A stretch of 64,000 bases of DNA from Caenorhabditis elegans (taxonomy: Eukaryota > Nematoda > Chromadorea > Rhabditida > Rhabditidae), in NCBI RefSeq assembly GCF_000002985.6, contig NC_003280.10, forward strand, positions 6,630,501 through 6,694,500, given 5' to 3'. The position numbers were made by a program, and so were the translations under genes. The notes beneath the pieces were generated by a model that was given only the letters and a program-made list of their open reading frames with translations, did no database searches and was not told the DNA's origin. This document shows positions 24,690 through 36,419 of the stretch, one piece after another (the first letter of the stretch is position 1; each line of letters begins with the position of its first letter).

Positions 24690-27600
24690 TTAACAACTTT
24701 CAATATCTTTAACTTTCTTCTCTCCAACTCCTGGTTTTGTGAAGTCTGCAGCTTCAGTTGTTACCAAGAAGGGAAATGGAATATTCATAATAATAACCCA
24801 TATTCCGCCAGAAGTATAAAATACAGCCCATTCTTCCGGTGAATGATTCGGACATAATACTCCGATAATCATTGGAAGAATAAGAATGGCAATCCATGAA
24901 ATTAGAGAGTTTACTGCCATTACAAAATGCGTATATTGACGGGATACCTGCAAAATATTATGGTCAAAGATAAAAGTTGACCTTATGCAACTCTGATATT
25001 GCCAAAAATTCAAAAAGTTGTTAAAAATATATTGTGGCGTTTTTCTGAAATACTTTTTTAGGATACTATTCAACGAACTAGAGAGTCGTGATATTTTGTA
25101 ATCCCTAGAATCTATAATATTCCCAAAAAAATATCGAATTAATAATTAGAGTATAGTACCATTTGTGCACACTTCACTACACCAATCATGTTAACACCGG
25201 CAAGAACAATGGCTCCAGTGTAGGCGATTTGTGCAATGAACTTGGATCGAGTCTGGAATAATTTTTAACAATCACCACATTTTATGTTTAACTCACCAAT
25301 GCCATTACAAAGAATCCCATTGCCATTCCTAGTTGAGAGACTGCAGCAAAGAAAATCATTTTCCATGTATCAGGAATACGTGTCAGTTTATCAGACAATG
25401 GACCTGCAGTAAATTTCACTGCAGTTGCCATAATATAAGGAATTGCATTTGCAAATCCTGTATCTTTAACATCAAGTTGTAATACTTTATTGAGATATGT
25501 TGGTCCATAAATCATTAAAGTCATCAGTGACATATTACCCCCAAGAGCCTGAAAATCTATTTGAAACAATATACATTAGGCCAACAAACCAACCGATGAC
25601 CAAACTGCCAATATCACTTTATTCTTACAGACAGCCAAATACGGTACCGATTTTCTTCCAGAAGTTACAGTCTTTCCAGCACTTATTTTTTCTAATTCTT
25701 TCACACTCACATTTCTGAAAAACAATTAAATTTTAAATGAATAATTTTTTCTGTTTGTAATTACCGATGAACTTGAGCTGAATCTCGGAAAAAGGCGAAA
25801 AAAGCAGTGGTAACTAGAAATGCGACTCCTCCATAAAGATAGTAAATCGATCTCCATCCAAGTGAAGATTCACATAAAATTCCAGAAAGTGGCATTGTGA
25901 TAATGTTGCTGAGCTGCAGAATAAAACTTGAGTTAAATTCAGTACAGAAAAGTGGAGAAAAATCAAGCAAATATTCAAATACTCTATGTGAGACTCTAGA
26001 TGTACAACAGGCTCCATTCCTGAAAATGCTAAACTGTGCATCTTCAAACTGGCGTATCTTGAAAACTGCATATTTTGAGAACAAATGAGCAACTAACAAA
26101 ATGATCAGATATATTTTTTCTTTTGTTTGCATTACTTTCATTGCAAAATGCTAATTATTTGTTGAGATACACAGAGTCAATGCCATTTTACGAATATCCA
26201 CCTAAATTTTTGAGAACTCTTTTGTTCTAACAGTCAAAACCCAACATCCATTGAACGACAGAATAAAATTATTTATGAATAGTGTGTAGAAAAATATTTC
26301 TCAACATTTTCACAATTTCAAGTTTTTTGAAATTTTCATGTTCAGCAAAGTTACAGGCCGTTTTCTGAAAAAATCCAATTTTCCCCATAAAACTCTTCAT
26401 ACCCAACGTAGAAATTTGAAATTTGGACGAAACATCGCACTTTTTGGTGCTTTATCAGGTTCCATCAAAAAAATTTTGAAAAATCTACACATCTCTAAAA
26501 TCGTCCTTCGCTCCGAAAAATGAAATCGGATGTTTGCTTTCGGAAAATGACCAAAAAATGAAATTGCGATATTGAGTTCAAAAAAAATATTTTTAGAAAG
26601 TTGAGAGCACGTTATTCACGAATTTCATGTTCATTTTCGATGAATTTTCGTTTCAAATGACCTGAAATTTAAAAAATGAACCTAATTTCATTATCACGTG
26701 ACATTTTTTCGCTTAAGACATTTGAAAACTGATCGAGTTCCCAGTCGTTTTCAAGCAAGAAAAATGTCACGTAAGAATTAAACTAGGCTCATTGTTTAAT
26801 TTTAGGTCGTTTGAAACGAAAAATCATGTGAAATGAACATGATATTCGTGAATAACGTGTTCTCAGCATTCTAAAAACATTTTTTTCGACCCCAATATCC
26901 CAATTTCATTTTTTGGCCATTTTCCGAAAGGCAAACATCCGATTTCATTTTTCGGAGCGGAGGACGATTTTGTTGATTAACAGGATTTTTTGAAAGATTT
27001 TTTAGGACATTGTAGAGACCTCAAAAAAATGATCATTTTTCAAAATTTCAAGTCGATACGTTGGATATGAAGAGTTTTATGGGCGAAATTTGATTTTTTC
27101 AGAAAACGGTCTGTAACTTCGCTGAACATGAAAATATCAAAAAAAATTTTAAGAGATAAAATGTGGAGAAATATTTTTCATTCACTGTTTAACAAAGTTT
27201 TTCCTCTGAAACTCAGTTAATGTTGTGTTATGACTGGTAGAGCAGAGCGGTTCTCAAAAATTTTAGTGAATTTTCGTAAAATGACTTTGGCTCTATGTAG
27301 CTCAACAAATAATCAGCATTTTGCATTGAAAATAATGCAATCAAAAGAAAAATATTCCTAATCATTTTGTTAGTTGAATATTTGTTTTCAAAATGTGTAG
27401 TTTTCAAGATACGCCAGTTTGAAGATGCGCAGTTTAGCGAATTTAGGATGTTGGAATTAGTATTTTTAGGAAAACCACAGGGTCTGACAACGTCATTTTA
27501 CAATTACTTCTTTTAATTTGATTTAAATTTTTAAAAGCGTATTTGATTTAATTTTCATTATTGTCTTCCCAGGCTCTATTAAAACTGTTTTGTTTTTCTG

Positions 27601-28312
27601 TCTTCTAGTTTCTAAAATATTTACCTGAAATCCCGCAGACAAGAATGCAATATAAGTACTAATTTCTGCTATTGGGGACCACCCTTCTGAAATACTACCA
27701 ATTGAAGAAAACAAGATGGATGCTCCAAATCCCTGAAAATTTTTTTACAAATTAAGTTTCTTCAAACCAAAAAAATACTTGTATAACTCTGGCAATAATC
27801 ACAGGAAAATAACCAAAAGAAACTGCTAATGGCATCAATAAAGTTGCAATGGAAGATGAACAACTGTAGAAAGCAAGAACATTTCTGAAATTTCGACATT
27901 TGAAATAGATCAAGATTTTTAAACTTTTCTACCTTATTCCATATTTTGTAGTGAGTGGCACTGACGGTATCAGTCCTGCTATAGCTCCGATTGCTCCGGC
28001 AGTGAACACAAACGAAACATCAGCAGAATTTTCAAGCCAATCTAGAATACCCGACTAAATTGAACCGTTTGAAAATCCAAAGAAAAACTTACGAGTTTGA
28101 TTAACAGAATGATGATCTTCAATGACATCTTGCATACAAATAACTGTAAAACTAATTGTCGTATATGCACCGTGATTACAAATTATTGAGCAAATTCTGT
28201 AAAACTCAATTTTTGAAGAAAAAATAACTCATGAGATTTTTTACCCTAGAAAAAGCACTACAAATCGAGTTTTATCATTGAAAGTTCGTCGTTTCTCTTC
28301 GAGTTTCTCCAT
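24690..28312 (-). CDS. SLC17-type major facilitator transporter (copy B)
   Basis: Ten exons (28312-28245, 28196-28093, 28041-27933, 27884-27779, 27732-27625, 25913-25765, 25714-25594, 25548-25297, 25252-25160, 24947-24690) give 455 residues. Exons 2 to 9 have exactly the same lengths as those of copy A, and the proteins align throughout (for example GFGASILFSSIGSISEGWSP and GGNMSLMTLMIYGPTYLNK). It is an intact MFS anion-transporter-like protein; substrate unknown. Exons 5 and 6 are separated by a 1711-nt intron that contains a large foldback repeat, while the corresponding intron of copy A is only 51 nt. All splice sites are GT/AG. Confidence 0.85.
26028..27438. repeat. Long inverted repeat (foldback element) in an SLC17 intron
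   Basis: Two arms of about 700 bp read as imperfect reverse complements around a centre near 26736. The outer ends match (CTTCAAACTGGCGTATCTTG near 26042 against CAAGATACGCCAGTTTGAAG near 27404), as do inner parts (ACGTGACATTTTTTC near 26697 against AAAAATGTCACG near 26760). The spacer is only a few bases. It looks like a non-autonomous palindromic element; no transposase frame is present. Transcription of the host gene would produce a long hairpin. Confidence 0.88.
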
Positions 28313-29641
28313 TTTTTTTTCGTTTTCAGAAAATGACACTAAAAGTGACACCAAGTGGACCGAATTCACATTTTTTTAAGATCTTTTGACTCTTTGACAT
28401 TGATTTGCATAATCCGTTTTTGTCGGAAAACGTATGACGTTGATACACTCCACTATGGCTACACCATATGAACAGTTGATGATTGATGCAAACATGAACT
28501 TTTGAAAATTTGAGTTCAACTCTTAAAATCACATTGTCCTTTATTTATGGTTTTTGTGGTAAATGAAATCATATAGCATAATTTCTTTAACTGTTATAAA
28601 TGATACCTCTGTTATACGAATCAACATTTACCACCCTTTTAAAAAGTAATGTCCCTTTTTCCAACAGCAAACTCTTCACTAAAAATAAAACTTTTTGATT
28701 TTTGATCACTTTGGTTATTAATTGAAAAGTATTGATAACAGATAAGAATTATATTATTTCCGAAATATTAATTCTTTGCATTGCAAAGCTGTGGTTTGAT
28801 CGACCAGTGCTAAAATATTATCTAAAACAAACGTTGAGTCCACATTAAAAGGACAATGAAAAAGCATGTATTCTCGTAAGCGATAAAATATTTGAAAGAA
28901 ATTCACATAAAATCAAGATTATTAAATACTAAAATATTGACAAAGACTAATCTTCAATTCAACGGTAATTTGCAGTTGGTTGAGCATGATCCACATTTAC
29001 TACTGATTCTTCTAGTCGCAAAGAATGGTTGCAAGACCAGACACATCCTATCACATTCGACACCATCGGCAAAAAGACTATCAGTGACTGCTATGCTAAT
29101 AAAGTAACTATAGTACATCCATTCATGCATCACAAGAAAACTATTACTTCAGCTATACATATCTAATTACAAATTATGCCCTATTGAACCCGCGCAAATA
29201 TGGAGTGTGGTAATGTCAGCATCACCTCTAATTGTCATCATTCTCAATTATTCATAGAACCGCCCCTTTCTACTATAAAATGGTTCAGTTGAAGTCATTC
29301 CTTAAATCTTCATCTTGTTGCTTCGTGCCTGTGTTTTCTCATCTCTACTATCTATGACTGAAACTTTGTAATTATGAGTTCAATAAGATCAAAAAGTTTT
29401 CATTGAGTTGAAACTATACACATTTTAAAATGATGATAACTATCCGATGTTTATCAAAACGATTCACATGATGATTACTTCGTTCATTCACTTTTCTTGT
29501 CCCCCTTTTTTCAACCTTGCTTATTTATCGAAACTTTCAGGTTTTTTTTCAGAATGCCGAAGAAGCACTCAACCAATCCATTAAAAATTTTTTTTTAATT
29601 TTAAAAATGAAGATGTAACCGAATAAAGATTATTCTTATAG
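28313..29641. other. Intergenic region between SLC17 copy B and the first vWA unit
   Basis: Likely contains the promoter of SLC17 copy B and the missing 5' part of the first vWA unit. The stretch 29429-29481 is similar to 31150-31205, so the upstream DNA was duplicated together with the vWA units. No first exon with a signal peptide could be joined. Confidence 0.45.
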
Positions 29642-30494
29642 GTAACTGGGATACAACAAATACTCCTTCTCCTGGTTCATGTTCATCACCATTCAATGGA
29701 AAAATTGCAACTGTTTTTGAATTAAATGGAGTTCAGCCTGAAATTGAGGTAAGCAAGATTAGTCAGTCGAGGTATGGTAGCCAAAGGGAAAAATAGAGAC
29801 TTAGGAACCCATATTTTATGTTATGTTCTTGATTCTTTTCAAAAAATAAAGTAATAAAAGCTATTTTTAAGAATGTGATTGATTTCGTGAGCAACAATTT
29901 ATACAATTCTACAAATTATGACTTCTCAACTGTAACAGAAACAATCAATATTCCATATGCTCACACGGATTATTACGGGTCATACCTCTTACAATACGGT
30001 GGAGCAAAGTATGATGTTCAATAAATTCCACACAATCTTAAAGTTTACAGAAGTTTGATGGCTCTTCAGAGCAATATTGATACACTTTTTAGCAACTCTA
30101 TCTTCTCAATAGATACTACAGTTTCCGAGTAAAAATTGGGTAATAATATCAAATTGTACTATGTTTTCTTTCAGTGGTCTTATTTGGCTCAGCGATAACT
30201 ATCCAGATGGGGCAAATACTATTGTCATTGTTGTTGGATACCAGTAAGATCCCAGGTTTAACATTATAATTTGACAAAATTTTTATCAGTTCTGACGATG
30301 ATAATGGAAGAACGTACACTACTCTGACACATTTGAGATCACGAGGTTATAAAGTTATTTCGGTTGCTGCTGGTGTAGGGCATGGAGATTTATCCTATAT
30401 CGCTGACGAATCAGAATGGTATTTCCAAGTTGATAACTCTACTGGAGGACAAAATGTCGCAGATCAGATTTCGTCGATAATTTGTAAATTGTGA
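29642..30494 (+). CDS. vWA-like unit 1, 5' end not found
   Basis: Five exons (29642-29748, 29872-30008, 30051-30128, 30175-30243, 30290-30494) keep one open frame to a TGA stop, and match the exon lengths of the 3' end of the two large mucin genes (137, 78 and 205 nt identical; 69 against 72). The protein runs from a short Cys/Ser segment ([17 protein letters not shown]) through a vWA-like fold (ANTIVIVVGYQ, YKVISVAAGVGHGDLS) to SSIICKL. The MIDAS motif is absent. The first exon starts in mid-codon, so an upstream exon or a lost promoter is implied. It could be a small secreted protein gene or a decaying duplicate; the clean splice sites and frame argue against old decay. Confidence 0.5.
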
Positions 30495-31376
30495 TTTATT
30501 TTCAAACTTATTTTAAATATATAGTAAAAAACAATGTATTCAAATGCAAAATAAATTTTCAAATTGACCATAGTTTTTAAAAACAAAAGTAGTTTTCCAA
30601 AAAAAATGCTTATCTGGAAGTTCTTGCAGTTGTTCAGTTTAAAAATGTTCGTGCTAGTTTACTATTCAAACAAAACTCTATACTTTTTCATAACTTTTTT
30701 TGTACAATTATCTGGAAAGTTTGTTTAAGAATACAGTTTATCATTTTTGATCGAAAACCACAGCTCCACAAACAAACTTTTTATGGGTCTTTATATCTCG
30801 GCAGTTTGGTTCTCCTTTCCTTCGCCCTTTTTTCACTTATCTTTCGAACTTTCTTCAATCAATTGCAATGCCTTTTATGTCGATTGATAACTGAAATGAT
30901 AAATACAAACTTTTCTGATGATTGCCTTTTTTTCAGAAGAAAGCTTTGCTTTCGAACATGTAGTTTTTTCGCCAAAAATTTCTGATTTTTCGAAATAAAA
31001 ATAGTCATACATAGAAACAGGGAAAAATCCATAATCTTTAACGTAGAATAACCAATCTGCAAATCACCGCACTGAACATCAAGTAATAAACATGATTGAA
31101 ACCTTTACAATGTGCACAATTTCTAGAAAAAAAGTTATCATTGTCAAATTTTAAAATGTTGATAACCATTCGATGTTTACCAAAACGATTCACATGATGA
31201 CCACCTCGTATATTGTTTCTTGTCACCCTTTTTATTCATGTTTGTATATCTATGTATCTAAAATTTCAGGTTTTTCAGAAATACTACAAATATAGAAGAA
31301 GCACTCAACCAATTCAAAATCTATTTAAAATTTTGAAATTAACTAATGTTTCCTGTAATATAGATTAATCTTATAG
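30495..31376. other. Spacer between vWA units 1 and 2
   Basis: Mostly AT-rich. The part near 31150-31320 repeats the DNA before unit 1, including GAAGCACTCAACCAAT. No coding signal was found. Confidence 0.45.
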
Positions 31377-33107
31377 GTGACCGGAATGTAGCGACCACTA
31401 CTCGTGTAACTACTGGTAGACCTACAGTAGGACCTTGGCAAATCTGTCCAAATCAACAAACCGTATTCAAGGGGCAAGTCGGAGTAATTTATGAGATGCT
31501 TCCAGCCTCCACTCAACAAAATGCTATCAACGCATTTGTGGAGAATGTGCTATTGAATTCAAACTTCTACGGATTGGCTTTGGATATTCTAACCCATGAC
31601 AATAGAACACTTGTCACTGCTATTCCATACCCAACAACTGACAAATACAATGTTCAAGGATATGGAAGTGCGAGAAGTGTAGATGAATTTAGAAATCAAG
31701 TTATTGCGTTCAATGGAATGATTCAACCTATTTCACAATCCAGCAGTATTTCAGAGTATGTTAATAACAATTTTCATGTGAAGATTTTCATTTATTTTTC
31801 AGTGCACTTTTGTACGTTACGACCAGTCTGCCAGCTGGAGGTGTTAAGTCATCACTTATTATCGTTGGAAATAGCGCAGCGATGATTGACAATATCGCAC
31901 CGATATTAACAAACCAGTTGCGATCGGATTTCGATATATATACAGTTGGTGTTGGCAGTGGCGCCGTTGATTTGTCGCCTCTATCTTCGGGTAAGATTTT
32001 AGAAAAACCTTGAGATTGTACTAGAAATTTTCAGTTCTGAAATAGTTTTCTAAAAAGGCTTATTTTTTCGTTTTGTACACACCGGTTTTCATTTTATCAA
32101 AGAACAAATTCAACATTTTGAGATTTGAAAACTTGTGATCTGTACATTTAAAGAACGAAAAAAAAATCCTTTGTCATCGGCAGAATTCTTCAGGAACTGG
32201 ATTCTCGTTTACTGGAGACACTCAACAAGTTGCTGACCAAATTGGCCTTAAAATGGCATCTTCAAGCCCATCTGTATACTGTCCACCTCCTGTAACTACT
32301 GTTCGACCTACAGTAGGACCTTGTCAGTGTACCGGAAGATGGGTTTATAATGGAGACTTGGCCATCGCGTTTGAAAATATCAAGACTAATGGATCACAGG
32401 TACGGATTTATCAACTGTCATAAGATTATAAAAACTATAAAGTTTAGAGCGTAGCAAATTTCCTGAGCAATACGCTATTGAAGAATCCAGATTCATATGG
32501 TCTTACAAATGATGTCAATGGAAACCAACCATCGCAATTAACTCTTATCCCATATCCAGATTCAAATACATATCCAACTTATCCATATGGATGGATCAGG
32601 TATTGAAATCACACGTTCAGGATTACATTTAACATATATTTAAGATCGGTTAATGATATTGGAAACTACATTGATGCAATTTCTCCCCTTCCACTGGCCA
32701 CCCCGGATCCGCGAATCTCAGATGCTTTAACTTTTATTAGTGCACAGCCAACAACTCTGAATTCGAAAGTAGTCCTTCTCGTTGGATCAAATGGAACTAA
32801 TGTCAATGCAGCAATGGATTCTGCAAATCAGTTGAAGAATGCAGGTTATCTCGTTATAACGGTTGCTCAGACAACTGCTGCCAGTGTCTTCCAACCGTTA
32901 GCTTCTGGAAGTCAGTTTGCTTTACACATTGGGGATGGAAATGATGATGCTGTGGCTGCGCAGATAGCAAGCATGTTACTTGATTATAGTTTCACGTGCT
33001 TCGACGATGGATCTAGCACTCCTTCTCCTACTACACGATGCCCCGGTACCCAAGGAACAACTCAACCAGGTACAATTGGAACAACAGTGACAATACCACC
33101 AAGTTAG
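31377..33107 (+). CDS. vWA-like unit 2, near-identical copy of the mid-part of the 36-43 kb gene
   Basis: Six exons (31377-31755, 31803-31990, 32194-32399, 32448-32599, 32645-33107) are readable from the sequence as five blocks and keep one frame to a TAG stop. They contain two vWA-like modules ([15 protein letters not shown] onward, and [13 protein letters not shown] onward). From about 31440 the DNA is almost identical to 39806-41560, introns included. Differences: the leading linker ([11 protein letters not shown]) is fused directly to QICPNQ, an 87-nt in-frame piece of the Thr-rich linker is missing after 32294, and a small deletion near 33105 makes the stop where the mucin tail would begin. 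No start codon or promoter was found. A recent partial duplicate, functional status unknown. Confidence 0.5.
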
Positions 33108-33726
33108 ATTGGTTCCACAATTACACACTGTAGTATAACTGTAGTATAAATTGTTCACGTATGTACAAAACAAATTGTTGAATATTTCCACCAAAAATAG
33201 ATACGCTTTATTAAAACTTTTGATACTACTCCTTCTCTACCCGCCATTTTTCCTAGAACATTTTCTTTGATAAAAAGTTACCTTTTTTGTGTTTTTAGAC
33301 ATACTTTTTTTTAAAGTGGAATAGTACCAAAATTTTATTAGAGGAATACGTGTCATTCTTTTAGAGTTAATATATTATATTTTTGTTGGTTTTTTTACTA
33401 TTTCCGTTCTTAATCAAAACAAATTGACAATACAATGACAATACGACTCATCCATTTAGATTTAAACAACTGTCAATAAACGTAAACTCTTCGCGTTTAG
33501 AAACACTGATAACCATGTGTTTGTAATATTTGATAGCCGCTGGTACATTTTTTCCTGTCACGCTTTGTCCACCCTTCTATATTCATATTCATGAAAAATC
33601 GATTTCAGGATTCTTAGAAACGTTATATGATAAACATACATATCAGAAGCACTCAATATTTACAAAATACTAATTTGATAAAATTAAAAACAGAAAAAAA
33701 TTGTTGTAAAAATATTATTTTCACAG
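33108..33726. other. Spacer between vWA units 2 and 3
   Basis: AT-rich; part near 33500-33660 loosely resembles the DNA before units 1 and 2 (CAGAAGCACTCAA). No gene seen. Confidence 0.45.
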
Positions 33727-34505
33727 GGTTTTCAACTACAACAAGCCTTTCTCCATCTACCTCAAGCTCATCACCATTCAATGGAAAAATTGCTACAGTC
33801 TTTGAATTGAATGCAGTTCAACCTGAAATTCAGGTAAGCAATATTCACCAAAGAAATCTCAATTCATGTTTTAGAACATCATACATTTCGTGAGAAATAA
33901 CTTGTACAACTCTACAAACTATGACTTTGCCACTGTTTCCGAAGCCATAAATATTCCATATGCTTTCACAGATAATTACAACTCAAACATTTTGCAATAC
34001 GGCATAGCAAAGCAAGAAGTTCAAGCAATTTCACAAAATTACTTATTGGATTTACAGGAGCTTGATAGATCTTCAGAGCAATGTTGATACTCTTTACATT
34101 AACGCATTTTCAATGAGGGATGCAACAATTTCAGAGTAACCATTATGCCGAAATTGTAAATCGTATTATTTTTATTTCAGTGGCCTCGTGTGGCTGATCA
34201 ATAACTACCCATATGGAATAAACACTATTATCATTGTCGTCGGATATCAGTAATATTATTTGATCCAAATAACATACCTAAGAATATTTTTCAGTGATGA
34301 TGAAAACCCCGCAACGACTACATTCATTCTTGAAACTCTCAGAGCTCAGGGATATAAAGTTATAACGGTAGCTGCTGGTGTAGGGCATGGAGATTTATCT
34401 GGAATTGCTGACAAACCAGAATGGTATTTCCAAGTCAATGACTCAAATGGACAAACTATTGCTGATGCGATTTCAGAAGTTCTTTGCAGTTTGCAATTTC
34501 TGTAA
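33727..34505 (+). CDS. vWA-like unit 3, 5' end not found
   Basis: The first exon (33727-33833, 107 nt as in unit 1) encodes TTTSLSPSTSSSSPFNGK and then [15 protein letters not shown]. It is followed by a 137-nt-type exon starting near 33875, short exons around 34060-34133 and 34180-34250, and a last exon beginning near 34295 that ends at TAA 34503-34505 (SEVLCSLQFL). The vWA-like core (NTIIIVVGYQ, YKVITVAAGVGHGDLSGIAD) is kept, without a MIDAS motif. A start codon was not found. The status is the same as unit 1: either a small gene with an unseen first exon or a duplicate fragment. Confidence 0.5.
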
Positions 34506-36419
34506 ACATTAATAAAAAAATATGGTGTTTCTACTGTTTAACTTCTCACAGTTACAGTTTAAATTTCTTTGAAGAATTTGCAATATGTAAACTACATAGA
34601 AATTTATGTGCACATAAAGGAACACTTAACTGTTAAAAATGTATAAAATGTAACAATATATTCTTGATCACTGTTTGTTGTGACTTCAAAAATTGCAATA
34701 AATTTATGGGAAAAAGATTATTGGTCTTGTGTTATGTACTTATGTTACAATTATGTGTGGAGCTGTAATGTGTTTTTTTAATGGGAAACGTGCCACCTGA
34801 ACTGAACTCATGAGTCGATTCCAGATAACAAGACCAAAGTTCAGCTAGATTTTTTAAATGAAATTGCTACAACATTTGAGTACAAAACTGGCAAACGGAC
34901 AGTTCATCCATAGAAAAGTGTTGTCAAAATGTTTTAAAGTTATAGTGCAGATCTACATGAATTGTTTGGTAAATTCATTGTCAACTTGTAAAATATGTTT
35001 AAGTTTGGAATTGAAAAATCGAGACTCTGAAATAACGTTGCGTGGGAAAAATTTTCAATAAGGAAAAAAGAGAAAAAAGAAGTACATAGAGGTAGAGACA
35101 AATTTGATTGATAAACTTGAAACCTGGATAAAGGTGGAGCATATTATAGAATTTTTTTCAATAGTATACTTTAAGATTAGCTTGAGAGACCTCAAAAATA
35201 CACACAAAATACGTTGGAAATACATCATTAGGCTTCTGATAACTTCATAATTTTTTAAAGTTCAACTACAACTTTTGAATTAGTGAGTCATAGTGTCAGT
35301 TGTAATCTAATAAACAAACTTTCCAATGTTTCAAAACTTCATTACATTTTCTTATCAATCCATTTTTCGGAACTGTTAGTTTTCGATTATAATAAATATT
35401 AACAAAATCACACTTTTATTCGAACCAATTTTATGAGCAGATTACATCAATCAGAAAATTATTTACTGCAACTGATGGAAACGCCTTTGAAATTGAAACT
35501 TCTAAAAAGCAAACTACAGCTCATTCACTTGCATCCAAATTTACGACCTTCCATTGAATGGAATGCGATTATCAGTACTCTCAATTGAATAAGAGTATAG
35601 AAACAGTTTTCTACGCTTTCCTTGTTCACCGCAAAGTGCCCACCGACTATTCAAACAATTAAACTTTATTGAAAAACTGATAAGTGAATTTGAACAGAAA
35701 TTGGTCGTTGGCAAATTGATAAAGCACATTATATTCTTCCTGACGCCAGGATTCCCACTACTTTTTTCTCGTGCAAAAGTTTTTAGTCATTTCATAAACG
35801 TCATTTCATAGATTTATTGACGTTGAAATTATGTTGTTTCAAAGATGAGCTGACTCTGTTTTAGATCTGTGAAAAGTTAATATTAAAAAACCGACCAATA
35901 ATCCCTATTGTTCTCGATTCTCTGAGATCCCTCCAGAGAAAAATATAAATTTTAAGTCACTAAATTATTTTTTTAACTTTCAAATAATTTACTTAATAAA
36001 CAATTACTACTCGATAATGATCCATAAAGTATCTATAATTTTAATGTATTAAACAAATTTTGATAAGCCTATTAAATGTTTAGATTTTCATACAACAAAA
36101 CAATTCGGAAAAAGACATATCTTGTTATATCAAAGCGGATGTTGTGAAAAAAACGAAACCTTTTTTTAAAATAAAAACAAACTATTTTATAGATTATTTA
36201 CACCTTTCACCTTGATTAAAAATTAAAAAAGAATACATTGCAACATGAAAATGCCACTCAATGGTAGCATTTACATACACTGATAAGACCATTTGAACCA
36301 CACCTTTCATTATTGAAATTAATGCAACATACGCTTTTTTTCCAGTGATTTATTAGTTTTTTATGCAGAACAGACAGTTTCAAATGCCAAGAATTTCAGG
36401 TTCGAGAGAGTAGAAGACG
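34506..36419. other. 1.9-kb promoter region of the first mucin/vWA gene
   Basis: AT-rich with no exon. The last 150 bp resemble the DNA before the 43817 gene, including TGATAAGA and AACCACACCTTTCA. Confidence 0.55.
36279..36288 (+). promoter_or_regulatory. GATA-factor site ACTGATAAGA of the first mucin/vWA gene
   Basis: Exact ten-base ACTGATAAGA, the extended ELT-2 consensus. Its TGATAA core starts 139 bp before the ATG. The neighbouring AACCACACCTTTCA is shared with the paralogue's promoter. Intestinal expression is inferred. Confidence 0.65.

Noticed and set aside
26338..26523. Open frame inside the foldback repeat
   Set aside because: It lies in one arm of the inverted repeat, has no family features and no splice partner.
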